Below, piece after piece: positions 17,911 through 27,065 of a stretch of 64,000 nt of DNA. The stretch covers positions 93,877 to 157,876 of the forward strand of contig CALGJV010000025.1 of assembly GCA_937928595.1 (NCBI GenBank), read 5' to 3'. The translations under genes and the position numbers were made by a program. The stretch is from an uncultured Phycisphaerae bacterium (GTDB lineage Bacteria; Planctomycetota; Phycisphaerae; UBA1845; Fen-1342). The notes beneath the pieces are model-generated. The model was not told where the DNA came from. It saw only the letters and a program-made list of their open reading frames with translations, and did not search any database. How positions within the stretch are numbered: position 1 is the stretch's first letter; every line of letters starts with the position of its first letter.

Positions 17911-17953
17911 CGCAGGTCCTCGCAGGTCGCCCGGCGGTCGTCCGCGGCCTTGT

Positions 17954-17993
17954 CTTCGTGCCTCCGTGCCTTCGTGGCTTCGTACCTCCGTGC
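17954..17993. repeat. Five tandem 8-bp repeats between leuC and leuD
   Basis: Five head-to-tail copies of an octamer with consensus CTTCGTGC (CTTCGTGC, CTCCGTGC, CTTCGTGG, CTTCGTAC, CTCCGTGC). This resembles the degenerate CACGAAG-type repeats seen scattered in many bacterial genomes when read on the other strand. It lies in the leuC-leuD gap and would be transcribed with the operon. Confidence 0.8.
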
Positions 17994-18038
17994 TTATGCC
18001 TCTGCCCCGCAGGGCCGGCCGGGCCGCATCGCCGTGTC

Positions 18039-19301
18039 CTACCCCACCGTCCGCGGGTCCGTGATCTCGCCGCGCAGGGCCGACGCCGCGACGGTTGCCG
18101 GGCTGGCGAGGTAGATCTCGCCCTCCTTGCAGCCCATACGGCCCTTGAAGTTCCGATTGCTGGTGGACAGGCACACCTCGCCCGGCGCGAGGATGCCCTG
18201 GTGCGCGCCGAGGCACGGCCCGCAGCCCGGCGGCAGGATCACCGCCCCGGCCTCGGTCAATGCCGCCAGCGTACCGTCCCGGCTGGCGGCCGTGTACACG
18301 TCGCGCGACGCCGGGAGCACCAGCAGCCGGACTTTCGCCGAGACCTTGCGCCCGCGGAGGATGGCCGCGGCCGCATGCAGGTCGCTCAACCGGCCGTTGG
18401 TGCAGGTGCCGAGCAACGCCTGGTGGATGCGTTTCCCTGCGACGCGGCCGACCGGCAGGACGTTGTCGACCGTGTGCGGTGCGGCGACGACCGGCTCGAG
18501 CGCGGCCAGGTCGTACGTCAGCTCGCGGGCGTACGGGGCCTGGGGGTCGGCCCAGACCGCCTCGTAGCGGTCGCGGGGCACGCCGGCCGCGAAAAGGTAT
18601 TCGGTTGCGACTTCATCCACCGGGAAGACGGTGATCTTCGCGCCCATCTCCACGCCCATGTTCGCGATCGTGAACCGTTCGGCGATCGTGAGGTGCCGGA
18701 CGTCGCCATGAAACTCGACCGCGGCGTAGTCGGCTCCGTCGGCGCCGATGTCGCCGATGATCCGCAGGATGAGGTCCTTGGCGCTGACGGGCGGGCTCAG
18801 CCGCCCGCGCAGCGTGATCCGGATGGTCGGCGGGACCTTCAGCCAGGTCTCGCCCGTCAACAGCAGCGCCGCCGCCTCCGTCCGGTCGATTCCCGTCGCG
18901 AACACGCCGACGGCGCCGTAGGAGCAGGTGTGCGAGTCGCTGCCGACGATGATCGTTCCCGGCCGGGCGAAGCCCTTCTCGATCACAACCTGGTGGCAGA
19001 TACCCTCGCCGACATCGAAGAAGTTCTGCACGCCGTGCTTTTCGACGAACGCCCGGACCTTGGCGTGACCGGTCGCCGTCTTCTCGTCCGACGCGGGGAT
19101 CACGTGGTCGAGCACGATGATCGGCAGGTCGCGGCGCACGAGGCCGAACTCGGCGAGGTCCTTGTCAAGCTTGCCGACGATCGCCGCCGTGTTGTCGTGC
19201 ATCAGCAGGTGGGCCGGTCGGACCGTGACGATCTGCCCGACGGCGACCTGGGGCTGCCCGGCGGCCCGGGCGAGCACCTTCTGGGCGAAAGTCTGGGACA
19301 T
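18039..19301 (-). CDS. leuC: 3-isopropylmalate dehydratase large subunit
   Basis: Aconitase-family subunit of 420 residues binding a [4Fe-4S] cluster through Cys residues in LLGTCTNGR and PPGCGPCLG, with IVGSDSHTCSYGAVG near the active site. The 420-residue length is the bacterial/archaeal LeuC2/HacA class. It pairs with the downstream leuD. ATG at 19301 has GGAG at proper spacing. An in-frame extension upstream to 19376 has no support. Confidence 0.92.
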   Translation of the reverse strand: MSQTFAQKVLARAAGQPQVAVGQIVTVRPAHLLMHDNTAAIVGKLDKDLAEFGLVRRDLPIIVLDHVIPASDEKTATGHAKVRAFVEKHGVQNFFDVGEGICHQVVIEKGFARPGTIIVGSDSHTCSYGAVGVFATGIDRTEAAALLLTGETWLKVPPTIRITLRGRLSPPVSAKDLILRIIGDIGADGADYAAVEFHGDVRHLTIAERFTIANMGVEMGAKITVFPVDEVATEYLFAAGVPRDRYEAVWADPQAPYARELTYDLAALEPVVAAPHTVDNVLPVGRVAGKRIHQALLGTCTNGRLSDLHAAAAILRGRKVSAKVRLLVLPASRDVYTAASRDGTLAALTEAGAVILPPGCGPCLGAHQGILAPGEVCLSTSNRNFKGRMGCKEGEIYLASPATVAASALRGEITDPRTVG

Positions 19302-19489
19302 GCGCGCTTCTCCGCGAACGCGGGACTCGGGGACGCGAACCGGCACCGGGCCGGGCCCGACTCGCGACAAAGACATAGGATAACGCGGAAAGGGGCCCGC
19401 GGCACGTCCGCCCGGGCCCGCCCGCCATCGACGCGACCGACCGACGCAAGTTTTCGGAAATCAACAGGTGGCGCGCGGACGGCCGGTCC

Positions 19490-22042
19490 TCAGCCCCACA
19501 CGACCAGCCCCTGGTCGTAGCGGTCGGCCAGGTCCTCGTGCTGCGGTACCACGCGCACGGCGAAGCCGACCCGGCCGCTCGTGCGGCAGGGGACCGCGCC
19601 CTCGAACACGTGCGCGCCGTCGGAGTCCGGCCGCACCGGTGCGAGCCGCACCGCCTGTCCGACGGTGATTTCGCCGGTCGGCGCGACCGGGCCGAAGTAA
19701 GCTTCGATCGCGACGTCGTCGGGCGCGATGCCGCCGAGCTGGACGCGGGCGCGCACCGACAGGGCATCGCCCACTTTCAGCACGTCCGCCCGGTCGGTCT
19801 GCACGTCCAGCACCCGCACCTCGCCCCAGTGCCGCCGCAGTTTCTCCTTCCAGCGCGCCAGCGAATGCGCCAGGGCGTAGTTGTCGGCGGCGACCTTGCG
19901 CATCCGCCGCACCGCCGGCAGGTACATCTGCTCGGTGTACTCGCGGAGCATGCGGTTCGTGTTGAAGACCGGGCAGATGGTCTTCATGGACTGCTTGACG
20001 CGGCGCACCCAGCCGCGCGGCAGGTCGTCGATCGTGCGCTCGTAGAACAGCGGCACGATCTCGCGCTCGAGCAGGTTGTACAGCGACTCGCTCTCGACGT
20101 GGTCCTGGTAGGCGAGGTCGTCGTACACGCGGCCGTCGCCGATCGCCCAGCCGTTCTCGCCGTTGTAGGCCTCCGGCCACCAGCCGTCGAGGCACGACAG
20201 GTTCAGGCCGCCATTGCAGGGGATTTTCATGCCGCTGGTGCCGCTGGCCTCGTGCAGCCGCAGCGGGTTGTTCAGCCACACGTCCACGCCCTGCACCAGC
20301 ACCCGCGCCAGGCCGATGTCGTAGTTCTCCAGGAACACCAGCTTGCGGCGCAGCTCCGGCCGGTTGCAGACGGCCGCCACCTGCTTGATCAGCTCCTTGC
20401 CCGCCCCGTCGTTCGGGTGGGCCTTGCCGGCGAAGATGAACTGCACCGGCCGGTCTTTCTGGTTGACGAGCCGGATCAGGCGGTCGAGGTTGCGGAACAG
20501 CAACGTGGCACGCTTGTAGGGCGCGAAGCGGCGCGCGAAGCCGATCGTCAGGGCCTCCGGGTCCAGGACCTCATCGGCGGCGGTGATCTCCGCCGGGGGG
20601 GCGCCCCGCCCCCGGAGTTGCTCCTTCAGCCGGCGGCGGACGGCCGCGATCATCCACTCCCGGCGGCGCACGTGCACGCGCCACAGCTCTGCGTCCGGGA
20701 TCTCGTCGATGCGCTTCCAGATCTCGTCGTCGGCCGGCGCTTCCGCCCAGCCCGGCGCGAGGTACTGCTCGAACAGGTCGGACATCGTCGGACTCATCCA
20801 GGTGCGCACGTGCACGCCGTTGGTGATGTGTCCGATCGGCACCTCCTCGCGCGGAATCCCCGGCCAGTAGCCCTGCCACATGCTGCGGGCCACCTCGCCG
20901 TGCAGCTTGCTGACGCCGTTGCTGCGGTACGCCATGCGCAGCGCCAGCAGCGGCATGCAGAACTCCTCGTCGCGGTCGGCCACCTCGCGCCCCAGCGCGA
21001 GCAGGTCGCGCACGCTGATGCCGAGCTCTCCGGCCATCCAGCCCAGGTGTTCCTCGACCAGCGGACCGTCGAACCGGTCGATCCCCGCCGGCACCGGCGT
21101 GTGCGTGGTGAAGATGTGCCCGCCGAAGACCGCTTCCCGGGCCTCGCGGTAGTTGAGCTGGCAGTCCCGCATCGCCTGCCGGATCCGCTCCAGCGCCAGA
21201 AACGCGGCGTGCCCCTCGTTCATGTGGCAGACGTCCGGCCGCAGCCCCAGCGCCCGCAGCGCCCGCAGTCCGCCGATGCCCAGCAGGATCTCCTGCCGAA
21301 TCCGCATGCGCCGGTCGCCGCCGTAAAGCTGCGCCGTGACCGCCCGCAGCTCGGGCGGGTTCTCCGGCAAGTCCGCGTCCAGCAGGTACAGCTTCACCCG
21401 GCCCACGTTCACGAGCCAGACGGCCGCGACGAGCGTTTGCCGACCGAGGCTGACGCTGATTTTCAGCGGCTGACCGTCGGCACCCGACACGGGCGTGGCC
21501 GGCCACTGGTGCATGTCGTAGACGGGGAAGCTCTCGAGCTGCCAACCGTCCTCGGTCAGTTGCTGGCGGAAGTAGCCCTGGCGGTAGGCCAGGCCGACGC
21601 CGACCAGCGGGATGCCCAGATCCGAAGCGGATTTCAGGTGGTCGCCGGCCAGCACGCCGAGCCCACCCGAGTAGATCGGCAGGCACTCATGCAGCCCGAA
21701 CTCGGCCGAGAAGTACGCAATCAGCGGCGGGGGGCCCTCGGTAAACGTGTCCTGGAACCACGTGCGGCTGTTGGAGTAGACGTAAAACGCGTCCATGACG
21801 CGGCAGAGCTGCGCGATGTAGGCGTCGTCGCGCGCGACCTGGACCAGCCGCTCCTGGTCGATCTGCCAAAGCAACGCCACCGGGTTGTGTCCGACCTTGC
21901 GCCACAGGTCGATGTCCAGCCGGCGGAACAGGTCGGTGGCCGGAGGGTACCAGGTCCACCACAGGTTGTAGGCGAGCTGCCGCAGGGGCTCCAGCAGTTC
22001 GGGCAGTGCCGGGATGACGGTAAACGTGCGAACCTGCCTCAT
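19490..22042 (-). CDS. glgP: Alpha-glucan phosphorylase
   Basis: Cytoplasmic PLP enzyme of 850 residues that releases glucose-1-phosphate from glycogen or maltodextrin. The N-terminal domain (LAYNLWWTWYP, FSAEFGLHECLPIYSGGLGVLAGDHLKSASD) is that of the shorter alpha-glucan phosphorylase family found in archaea and many bacteria. The PLP lysine lies in EASGTSGMK with NGGLNLSCLDGWW after it. A DUF3417-like start and a C-terminal beta domain are complete. GGAG precedes the ATG. It is divergent from the polyphosphate genes across 288 bp, so energy-store control may be linked. Confidence 0.93.
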   Translation of the reverse strand: MRQVRTFTVIPALPELLEPLRQLAYNLWWTWYPPATDLFRRLDIDLWRKVGHNPVALLWQIDQERLVQVARDDAYIAQLCRVMDAFYVYSNSRTWFQDTFTEGPPPLIAYFSAEFGLHECLPIYSGGLGVLAGDHLKSASDLGIPLVGVGLAYRQGYFRQQLTEDGWQLESFPVYDMHQWPATPVSGADGQPLKISVSLGRQTLVAAVWLVNVGRVKLYLLDADLPENPPELRAVTAQLYGGDRRMRIRQEILLGIGGLRALRALGLRPDVCHMNEGHAAFLALERIRQAMRDCQLNYREAREAVFGGHIFTTHTPVPAGIDRFDGPLVEEHLGWMAGELGISVRDLLALGREVADRDEEFCMPLLALRMAYRSNGVSKLHGEVARSMWQGYWPGIPREEVPIGHITNGVHVRTWMSPTMSDLFEQYLAPGWAEAPADDEIWKRIDEIPDAELWRVHVRRREWMIAAVRRRLKEQLRGRGAPPAEITAADEVLDPEALTIGFARRFAPYKRATLLFRNLDRLIRLVNQKDRPVQFIFAGKAHPNDGAGKELIKQVAAVCNRPELRRKLVFLENYDIGLARVLVQGVDVWLNNPLRLHEASGTSGMKIPCNGGLNLSCLDGWWPEAYNGENGWAIGDGRVYDDLAYQDHVESESLYNLLEREIVPLFYERTIDDLPRGWVRRVKQSMKTICPVFNTNRMLREYTEQMYLPAVRRMRKVAADNYALAHSLARWKEKLRRHWGEVRVLDVQTDRADVLKVGDALSVRARVQLGGIAPDDVAIEAYFGPVAPTGEITVGQAVRLAPVRPDSDGAHVFEGAVPCRTSGRVGFAVRVVPQHEDLADRYDQGLVVWG

Positions 22043-22330
22043 GCCAACTCCAGATCACGCGCCGCGGGGACGGCGGAGGGTTCCTCAGGAGCGCAGCGTA
22101 ACCACGCGAGCGCGCGGCCGCGTCACGCACAATTATCGGCTCGCCGGGGCTTTTCGACCAGCCGGGGTCGCCGCCGGGCCCAGGCCCGTGGACCTGCGGA
22201 CGGAGAGTCGATTGTTTTTGAACGCGACAAGTAGGCGGCGATGCCACGATCGTTCATACTATCCGTTCACCCGGGCGGTTTCCCGGACGGGGCTTGGTCC
22301 CCTGTTCGGAGCCGGTCCCGAGGCCCACCG

Positions 22331-23233
22331 ATGAACCTCGAACGTGTCCAGCGCCGAGCCCGGGAGTTCTCGCGCCCCTATCGCGTTGCCTGCGGCGCCG
22401 CCTTCCGGCTGAAGCAGATCGACCCGGCCGACACCGCCGGTCTCAAGTCCGAAGACAAACCCCGCGCGAAGGACGCGCTGGCCACGGGGGTCGAGGCGCT
22501 CGCGGCGCTCCAGGAGCGCCTGTATGCCCAGAACCAGTGGGCGGTGCTCCTGACCTTCCAGGCGCTGGACGCGGCCGGGAAGGACGGGGCGATCAAGCAC
22601 GTCATGTCGGGCGTGAACCCGCAGGGCTGCCAGGTGTACTCGTTCAAGGCGCCCTCGCCGGAGGAGCTCGAGCACGACTACCTGTGGCGCTGCCTGTGCC
22701 GCCTGCCGGAGCGCGGCCGGATCGGCATCTTCAACCGGTCGTACTACGAGGAGACGCTGGTGGTGCGCGTGCATCCCGAGCTGCTCCAGCGCCAGCGCCT
22801 GCCGGAGCCGCTGGTGCACAAGGGGATCTGGCGCGAGCGCTTCGAGGACATCCGCAACGTCGAGCGCTACCTGACGCACAACGGCGTCGTAATCCGCAAG
22901 TTCTTTCTGCACGTCTCGAAAGGCGAGCAGAAGCGGCGGTTCCTGGCGCGGCTCGAGGACCCCGACCGGCACTGGAAGTTCTCCGGCGCCGACCTGCGGG
23001 AGCGCGGCTGCTGGAAGGAGTACATGGCCGCGTACGAGGACATGATCCGCCACACGGCGACGCCCGAAGCCCCCTGGTACGTCGTGCCGGCCGATAACAA
23101 GTGGTTCACGCGGCTGGTCGTGGCGGCGGCTATCATCGACGCGCTGACGGAGCTGGACCTGCGGTTTCCGGAGGTGACGGCGGCGCAGCGGAAGGACCTG
23201 GCGGCCGCGCGGGCCGCGCTGCGGAAGGAATGA
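22331..23233 (+). CDS. ppk2: Polyphosphate kinase 2 family protein
   Basis: Cytoplasmic P-loop phosphotransferase of 300 residues. It has Walker A AAGKDG (GKDG at 83-86), the GVNPQGC segment, Walker B IGIFNRSYYEE at about 131-141 and the lid motif HVSKGEQKRR. Single-domain PPK2 enzymes use polyphosphate to phosphorylate nucleotides; class I versus class III cannot be fixed by eye. ATG 22331 is chosen because the family N-terminus begins shortly after; only a weak GAGG precedes it. It starts the polyphosphate run. Confidence 0.92.
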   Translation: MNLERVQRRAREFSRPYRVACGAAFRLKQIDPADTAGLKSEDKPRAKDALATGVEALAALQERLYAQNQWAVLLTFQALDAAGKDGAIKHVMSGVNPQGCQVYSFKAPSPEELEHDYLWRCLCRLPERGRIGIFNRSYYEETLVVRVHPELLQRQRLPEPLVHKGIWRERFEDIRNVERYLTHNGVVIRKFFLHVSKGEQKRRFLARLEDPDRHWKFSGADLRERGCWKEYMAAYEDMIRHTATPEAPWYVVPADNKWFTRLVVAAAIIDALTELDLRFPEVTAAQRKDLAAARAALRKE

Positions 23234-23283
23234 GACGGCGTCCAGACCGGCGGAGCCGGCCGGGCCGCCGAAGGTGAAGACGG

Positions 23284-25431
23284 ATGAGCGTGGTGCCCGG
23301 AGTACTGGAATCGCCCGCCGCGGACGGCGCCCTGAGCCCGTCCGAGCAGTTCAACCGCGAGCTCTCTTGGCTGGCGTTCAACGACCGCGTGCTGCACGAG
23401 GCGGTGGATGAGCGGACGCCGCTGCTGGAGCGCGTCCGCTTCCTGAGCATCTTCACGTCGAACCTCGACGAGTTCTTCATGAAGCGGGTGGGCGGCCTGA
23501 AGCGGCAGGTGCTCGCCGGGGTCATGTCGGTCTCGAACGACGGGCTGACGCCGGGGCAGCAGCTGGCGGCCATCCGCGCGGCCGTGCTGCCGATGCTGGC
23601 GCGGCAGGCGCGGTGCTTTACGGCGCACATCCGTCCGGCGCTGGCGGCGCAGGGCATCCACCTGTGCACCTGGGGGGACCTGACGCCCCGCGAGCGCGAG
23701 TTCGTCGCGCAGCACTTCCGCCAGAACCTCTTCCCGGTGCTGACGCCGATCGCCGTCGACCCCGGGCATCCCTTCCCGTTTCTCTCGAACCTGTCGCTGT
23801 CGCTGGGCGTGAAGCTGGCGTCGCCGGACAGCGACGAGCCGCTCTTCGCCCGCGTGAAGGTGCCCGAGCTGCTGCCGGTGTGGGTGCGGATCGAGACCGG
23901 CGAGGCCGGCGCACCGTACCGTTTCATCAGCACGGTCGAAGTCATCAGCCAGAACCTCGACGCGCTGTTCCCCGGCATGCAGGTGCTCAGCGTCACGCCC
24001 TTCCGCGTCACGCGCAACGCCGACGTCGAGCGGGACGAGGAGGACGCCGAGGATCTGCTCGAGCTCATCGAACAGGAGCTCCGCGAGCGGCGCTTCGCGC
24101 CGATCGTCCGCCTCGAACACGGACCGCACCCCGACCCCTGGACGCTCGCGTTCCTCGTGCGCGAGCTTGAGCTCAGCGACCAGGACGTCTACGAACTTCC
24201 GGCCGAGCTGGACTACACCGACCTCAACCCGATCGCCGACCTGCCGCTGCCGCACCTGAAGTACGAGAGCTGGACGCCCGCCGTGCCGCCGCGCCTGGCC
24301 GACGCCGACGCCGACCTGTTCAGCGTGATCCGCGCCGGCGACCTGCTGGTCCACCACCCGTACGAGAGCTTCGCCGACAGCGTCGAGCGCTTCATCCGCA
24401 CGGCCGCCGAGGATCCGAAGGTCCTGGCGATCAAGCTCACGCTGTACCGCGTGGGCGACAGCCGCTCGCTGATGGACAGCCTGGCCCGGGCCGCCGAGAG
24501 CGGCAAACAGGTGGCCTGCCTCGTCGAGCTGAAGGCCCGTTTCGATGAGCGCCGCAACATCTACTGGGCCCAGCAGCTCGAGAAGGCCGGCGTCCACGTG
24601 TTCTACGGCCTCGTCGGGCTGAAGACGCACACGAAGCTTGCCATGGTCGTGCGGCAGGACAACGACGGCCTGCGCTGCTACGTGCACGTCGGCACGGGCA
24701 ACTACAACGTGCAGACCGCCCGCGTCTACACCGACCTGGGCCTGTTCACCTGCCGCAGCACGATCACCGACGACGTCGTCGAGCTGTTCCACTACCTCAC
24801 CGGGCGCTCGCTCAAGAGCGACTACCGCTGCCTGCTGGTCGCGCCGTTCAACATGCGCACCCAGTTCCTTCAGCTCATCGAGCGCGAGGTCGAGAACCAC
24901 CGCGCCGGCCGGCCCGCGCGCATCATCGGCAAGATGAACAGCCTCGAGGACCGCCGCATCATCCGCGCGTTGTACGCCGCCTCGCAGGCCGGCGTCCCCA
25001 TCGACCTCATCGTCCGCGGCTTCTGCTGCCTCCAGCCCGGCGTCCCCGGACGCAGCGAGAACATCCGCGTGACCTCGGTCATCGGCCGCTTCCTCGAGCA
25101 TTCCCGCATCTTCTACTTCCGCAACGGCGAAGCCCACGAGACCGACGGCCGCTTCTTCATCGGCTCGGCCGACTGGATGTCGCGCAACCTCAGCCGCCGC
25201 GTTGAGGTGGTCGTCCCGGTCGAGGACCAGCCCGCCCGGCTGCGCCTCTGGTCGCTGCTCGAGCTGCTGCTCAGTGATCAGCGGCAGACCTGGGACATGC
25301 GGCCCGACGGCACGTATGTCCAGCGCCGCCCCGCCGACCCGCACGACCCGGGCGTGCATGCCCGGTTGCTCGGCCTCGCGCGCCAGTCCGCGGCCGCGGC
25401 GCCGCCCGGCGGCACGGTCGCGGCGCCGTAG
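23284..25431 (+). CDS. ppk1: Polyphosphate kinase 1
   Basis: Enzyme of 715 residues that builds polyphosphate from ATP. The N-terminal domain begins FNRELSWLAFNDRVL and contains the NLDEFFMKRVGGL motif. The two phospholipase-D-like domains carry the autophosphorylated His in LKTHTK (residue 449) and the second His in VHVGTGNYN (468), 19 residues apart as in E. coli (435 and 454). Length is normal. It lies 50 bp after ppk2 and 11 bp before the CHAD gene, consistent with one operon. Confidence 0.96.
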   Translation: MSVVPGVLESPAADGALSPSEQFNRELSWLAFNDRVLHEAVDERTPLLERVRFLSIFTSNLDEFFMKRVGGLKRQVLAGVMSVSNDGLTPGQQLAAIRAAVLPMLARQARCFTAHIRPALAAQGIHLCTWGDLTPREREFVAQHFRQNLFPVLTPIAVDPGHPFPFLSNLSLSLGVKLASPDSDEPLFARVKVPELLPVWVRIETGEAGAPYRFISTVEVISQNLDALFPGMQVLSVTPFRVTRNADVERDEEDAEDLLELIEQELRERRFAPIVRLEHGPHPDPWTLAFLVRELELSDQDVYELPAELDYTDLNPIADLPLPHLKYESWTPAVPPRLADADADLFSVIRAGDLLVHHPYESFADSVERFIRTAAEDPKVLAIKLTLYRVGDSRSLMDSLARAAESGKQVACLVELKARFDERRNIYWAQQLEKAGVHVFYGLVGLKTHTKLAMVVRQDNDGLRCYVHVGTGNYNVQTARVYTDLGLFTCRSTITDDVVELFHYLTGRSLKSDYRCLLVAPFNMRTQFLQLIEREVENHRAGRPARIIGKMNSLEDRRIIRALYAASQAGVPIDLIVRGFCCLQPGVPGRSENIRVTSVIGRFLEHSRIFYFRNGEAHETDGRFFIGSADWMSRNLSRRVEVVVPVEDQPARLRLWSLLELLLSDQRQTWDMRPDGTYVQRRPADPHDPGVHARLLGLARQSAAAAPPGGTVAAP

Positions 25432-25442
25432 GGGAGCGGGCG

Positions 25443-27065
25443 ATGACGACCGCGACTCGTGTTTCGGTGGCCGCCGCCCGCCGCGTGTTGGCGGCCCGCG
25501 CACTGCACGCGCCGCTGGGCGCGCTGGCGGCGCAGATCGAGGGCGTGCGCGCCGCGCGCGAGGTGGAGGCGGTCCACAAGACGCGCGTGGCGTCGCGGCG
25601 CATCCGCAACGCCCTGGACCTGTTCTTCGACGCGTTGCCGCCGACGGAGCGGCCCCGCTGGCTCCGCCGCATCCGGCGCGTCACCCGCGCGCTGGGCGTC
25701 GCGCGCGACCTGGACGTCCAGTTGCTCTATCTCGACGAGTTCGCCGCCGGGCCGCACCCGCCCGACGTCCGCCGCGGCCTCGCGCTGCTGAGCGGCGCTC
25801 TGGCGGCCCGCCGTCGGCGGCAGCAGAAGGACGTGCGCAAGGCGATGGACCGGCTGGAGGCCGACGCGGCCTGGCGCGGGCTGCGGCGCTGGGCCCGCCA
25901 GCACGCCCCGCCGGGGGACGCGCCGCCGGCCGCGCCCGCCGCGCTGAGGGCCGAGGCCGCCCGCGCCGTGCATGCCCGCCTCGCCGACGTGCTGGCGTTC
26001 GCCCGTTACGTCCCCCGGCCCCGCTGCGTCGCGCCGCTGCACGCCATGCGGATCGCGGCCAAGCACCTCCGCTACACGGTCGAGGTTTACGCCCCGCTCT
26101 ACCCGCGCGGCCTCGACCGGCTGCTCAGGTGGGGCCGCTGGCTTCAGGACACGCTCGGGGCGCTGCACGACTGCGACGTCTGGCAGGCGGAGCTGCCCAC
26201 CCTGCGTCGCCGCGCCTTGCGCGCGACGGACGCCGACCGCGCGACGCGAACCGCGCTGGCCCGGGCCGTCGCGGCTGTGCGGGCCGACCGCGCCGCCCGC
26301 CGCCGCGCGCTGCACGCCGAGCTCGTCGCGTGGTGGTCGGCCCACGGCGACGAGGCCGCCCGCCGCCTCTTCCGCCGGGCCGTCGGTCCGCCGCCGCCCG
26401 CCCCGCCGCCGCGTCCTGCCCGCCGCGTCCCGGTGCCGCCGCCCTTCGACGTCGGCGGCGACCCGCTCTGGGCGCCCGCTCTGAGCCTGGCCCGCGCCTG
26501 TCGTTACGAAGCGGCTCACACGCACCATGTTACCTATCTGGCGCTGCGGCTGTTCGACGAGCTTGCGCCGCTCCACGGCCTCGGCCCCCGCGCCCGCACC
26601 TGGCTCGGCTGGGCCGGCCTGTTGCACGACATCGGCTGGGTCCGCGGCCGGGCCGGACACCACAAGACCGCCGCCCGCCTGATCGCGGCCGCTCCACAGC
26701 TCCCGTGGCCGCCGCGCATCCGCCGGATCGTCGCGACGATCGCCCGCTATCACCGCCGCGCGCTGCCGCGGCTCGAGCACACCGCCTACGGGGCGCTGCC
26801 GGCGGCCGACCGCCGCACGGTGGCCGTGCTGGCCGCCCTGCTGCGCCTGGCCGACGGTCTGGATTACGCGCATCAGGGGCTGGTCCGCGACGTGCGCGCG
26901 CGGATAAGCTCCACGCGGATCTCGGTGTTGTGCTCCGGCCGCGGGCCGGCCGCCGCGGACCTGGCGCGCGGCCGGGAAAAGAGCGACCTGGCGCGGCGCG
27001 TGTTCGGTCGGGAAGTGGTGGTGCGATGGCACGAGCCCCGCGCCGGTCCGACGGATCGGTCGTAG
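25443..27065 (+). CDS. CHAD domain fused to an HD domain
   Basis: Protein of 540 residues. The first part (about 20-300) is a CHAD helical domain: EAVHKTRVASRRIRNALDLF, ARDLDVQLLYLDEF and a second half with LHAMRIAAKHLRYTVE. CHAD domains bind polyphosphate through conserved His/Lys/Arg. A Pro/Arg-rich linker leads to an HD domain (about 345-530: THHVTYLALRLFDEL, LLHDIGW, YHRR, LLRLADGLDYAHQG) that closely resembles the C-terminal HD domain of Ppx/GppA enzymes and of the next gene. GGGGAG lies 6 nt before the ATG. It overlaps the downstream gene by 40 bp. The fusion and its location point to polyphosphate handling. Confidence 0.9.
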   Translation: MTTATRVSVAAARRVLAARALHAPLGALAAQIEGVRAAREVEAVHKTRVASRRIRNALDLFFDALPPTERPRWLRRIRRVTRALGVARDLDVQLLYLDEFAAGPHPPDVRRGLALLSGALAARRRRQQKDVRKAMDRLEADAAWRGLRRWARQHAPPGDAPPAAPAALRAEAARAVHARLADVLAFARYVPRPRCVAPLHAMRIAAKHLRYTVEVYAPLYPRGLDRLLRWGRWLQDTLGALHDCDVWQAELPTLRRRALRATDADRATRTALARAVAAVRADRAARRRALHAELVAWWSAHGDEAARRLFRRAVGPPPPAPPPRPARRVPVPPPFDVGGDPLWAPALSLARACRYEAAHTHHVTYLALRLFDELAPLHGLGPRARTWLGWAGLLHDIGWVRGRAGHHKTAARLIAAAPQLPWPPRIRRIVATIARYHRRALPRLEHTAYGALPAADRRTVAVLAALLRLADGLDYAHQGLVRDVRARISSTRISVLCSGRGPAAADLARGREKSDLARRVFGREVVVRWHEPRAGPTDRS

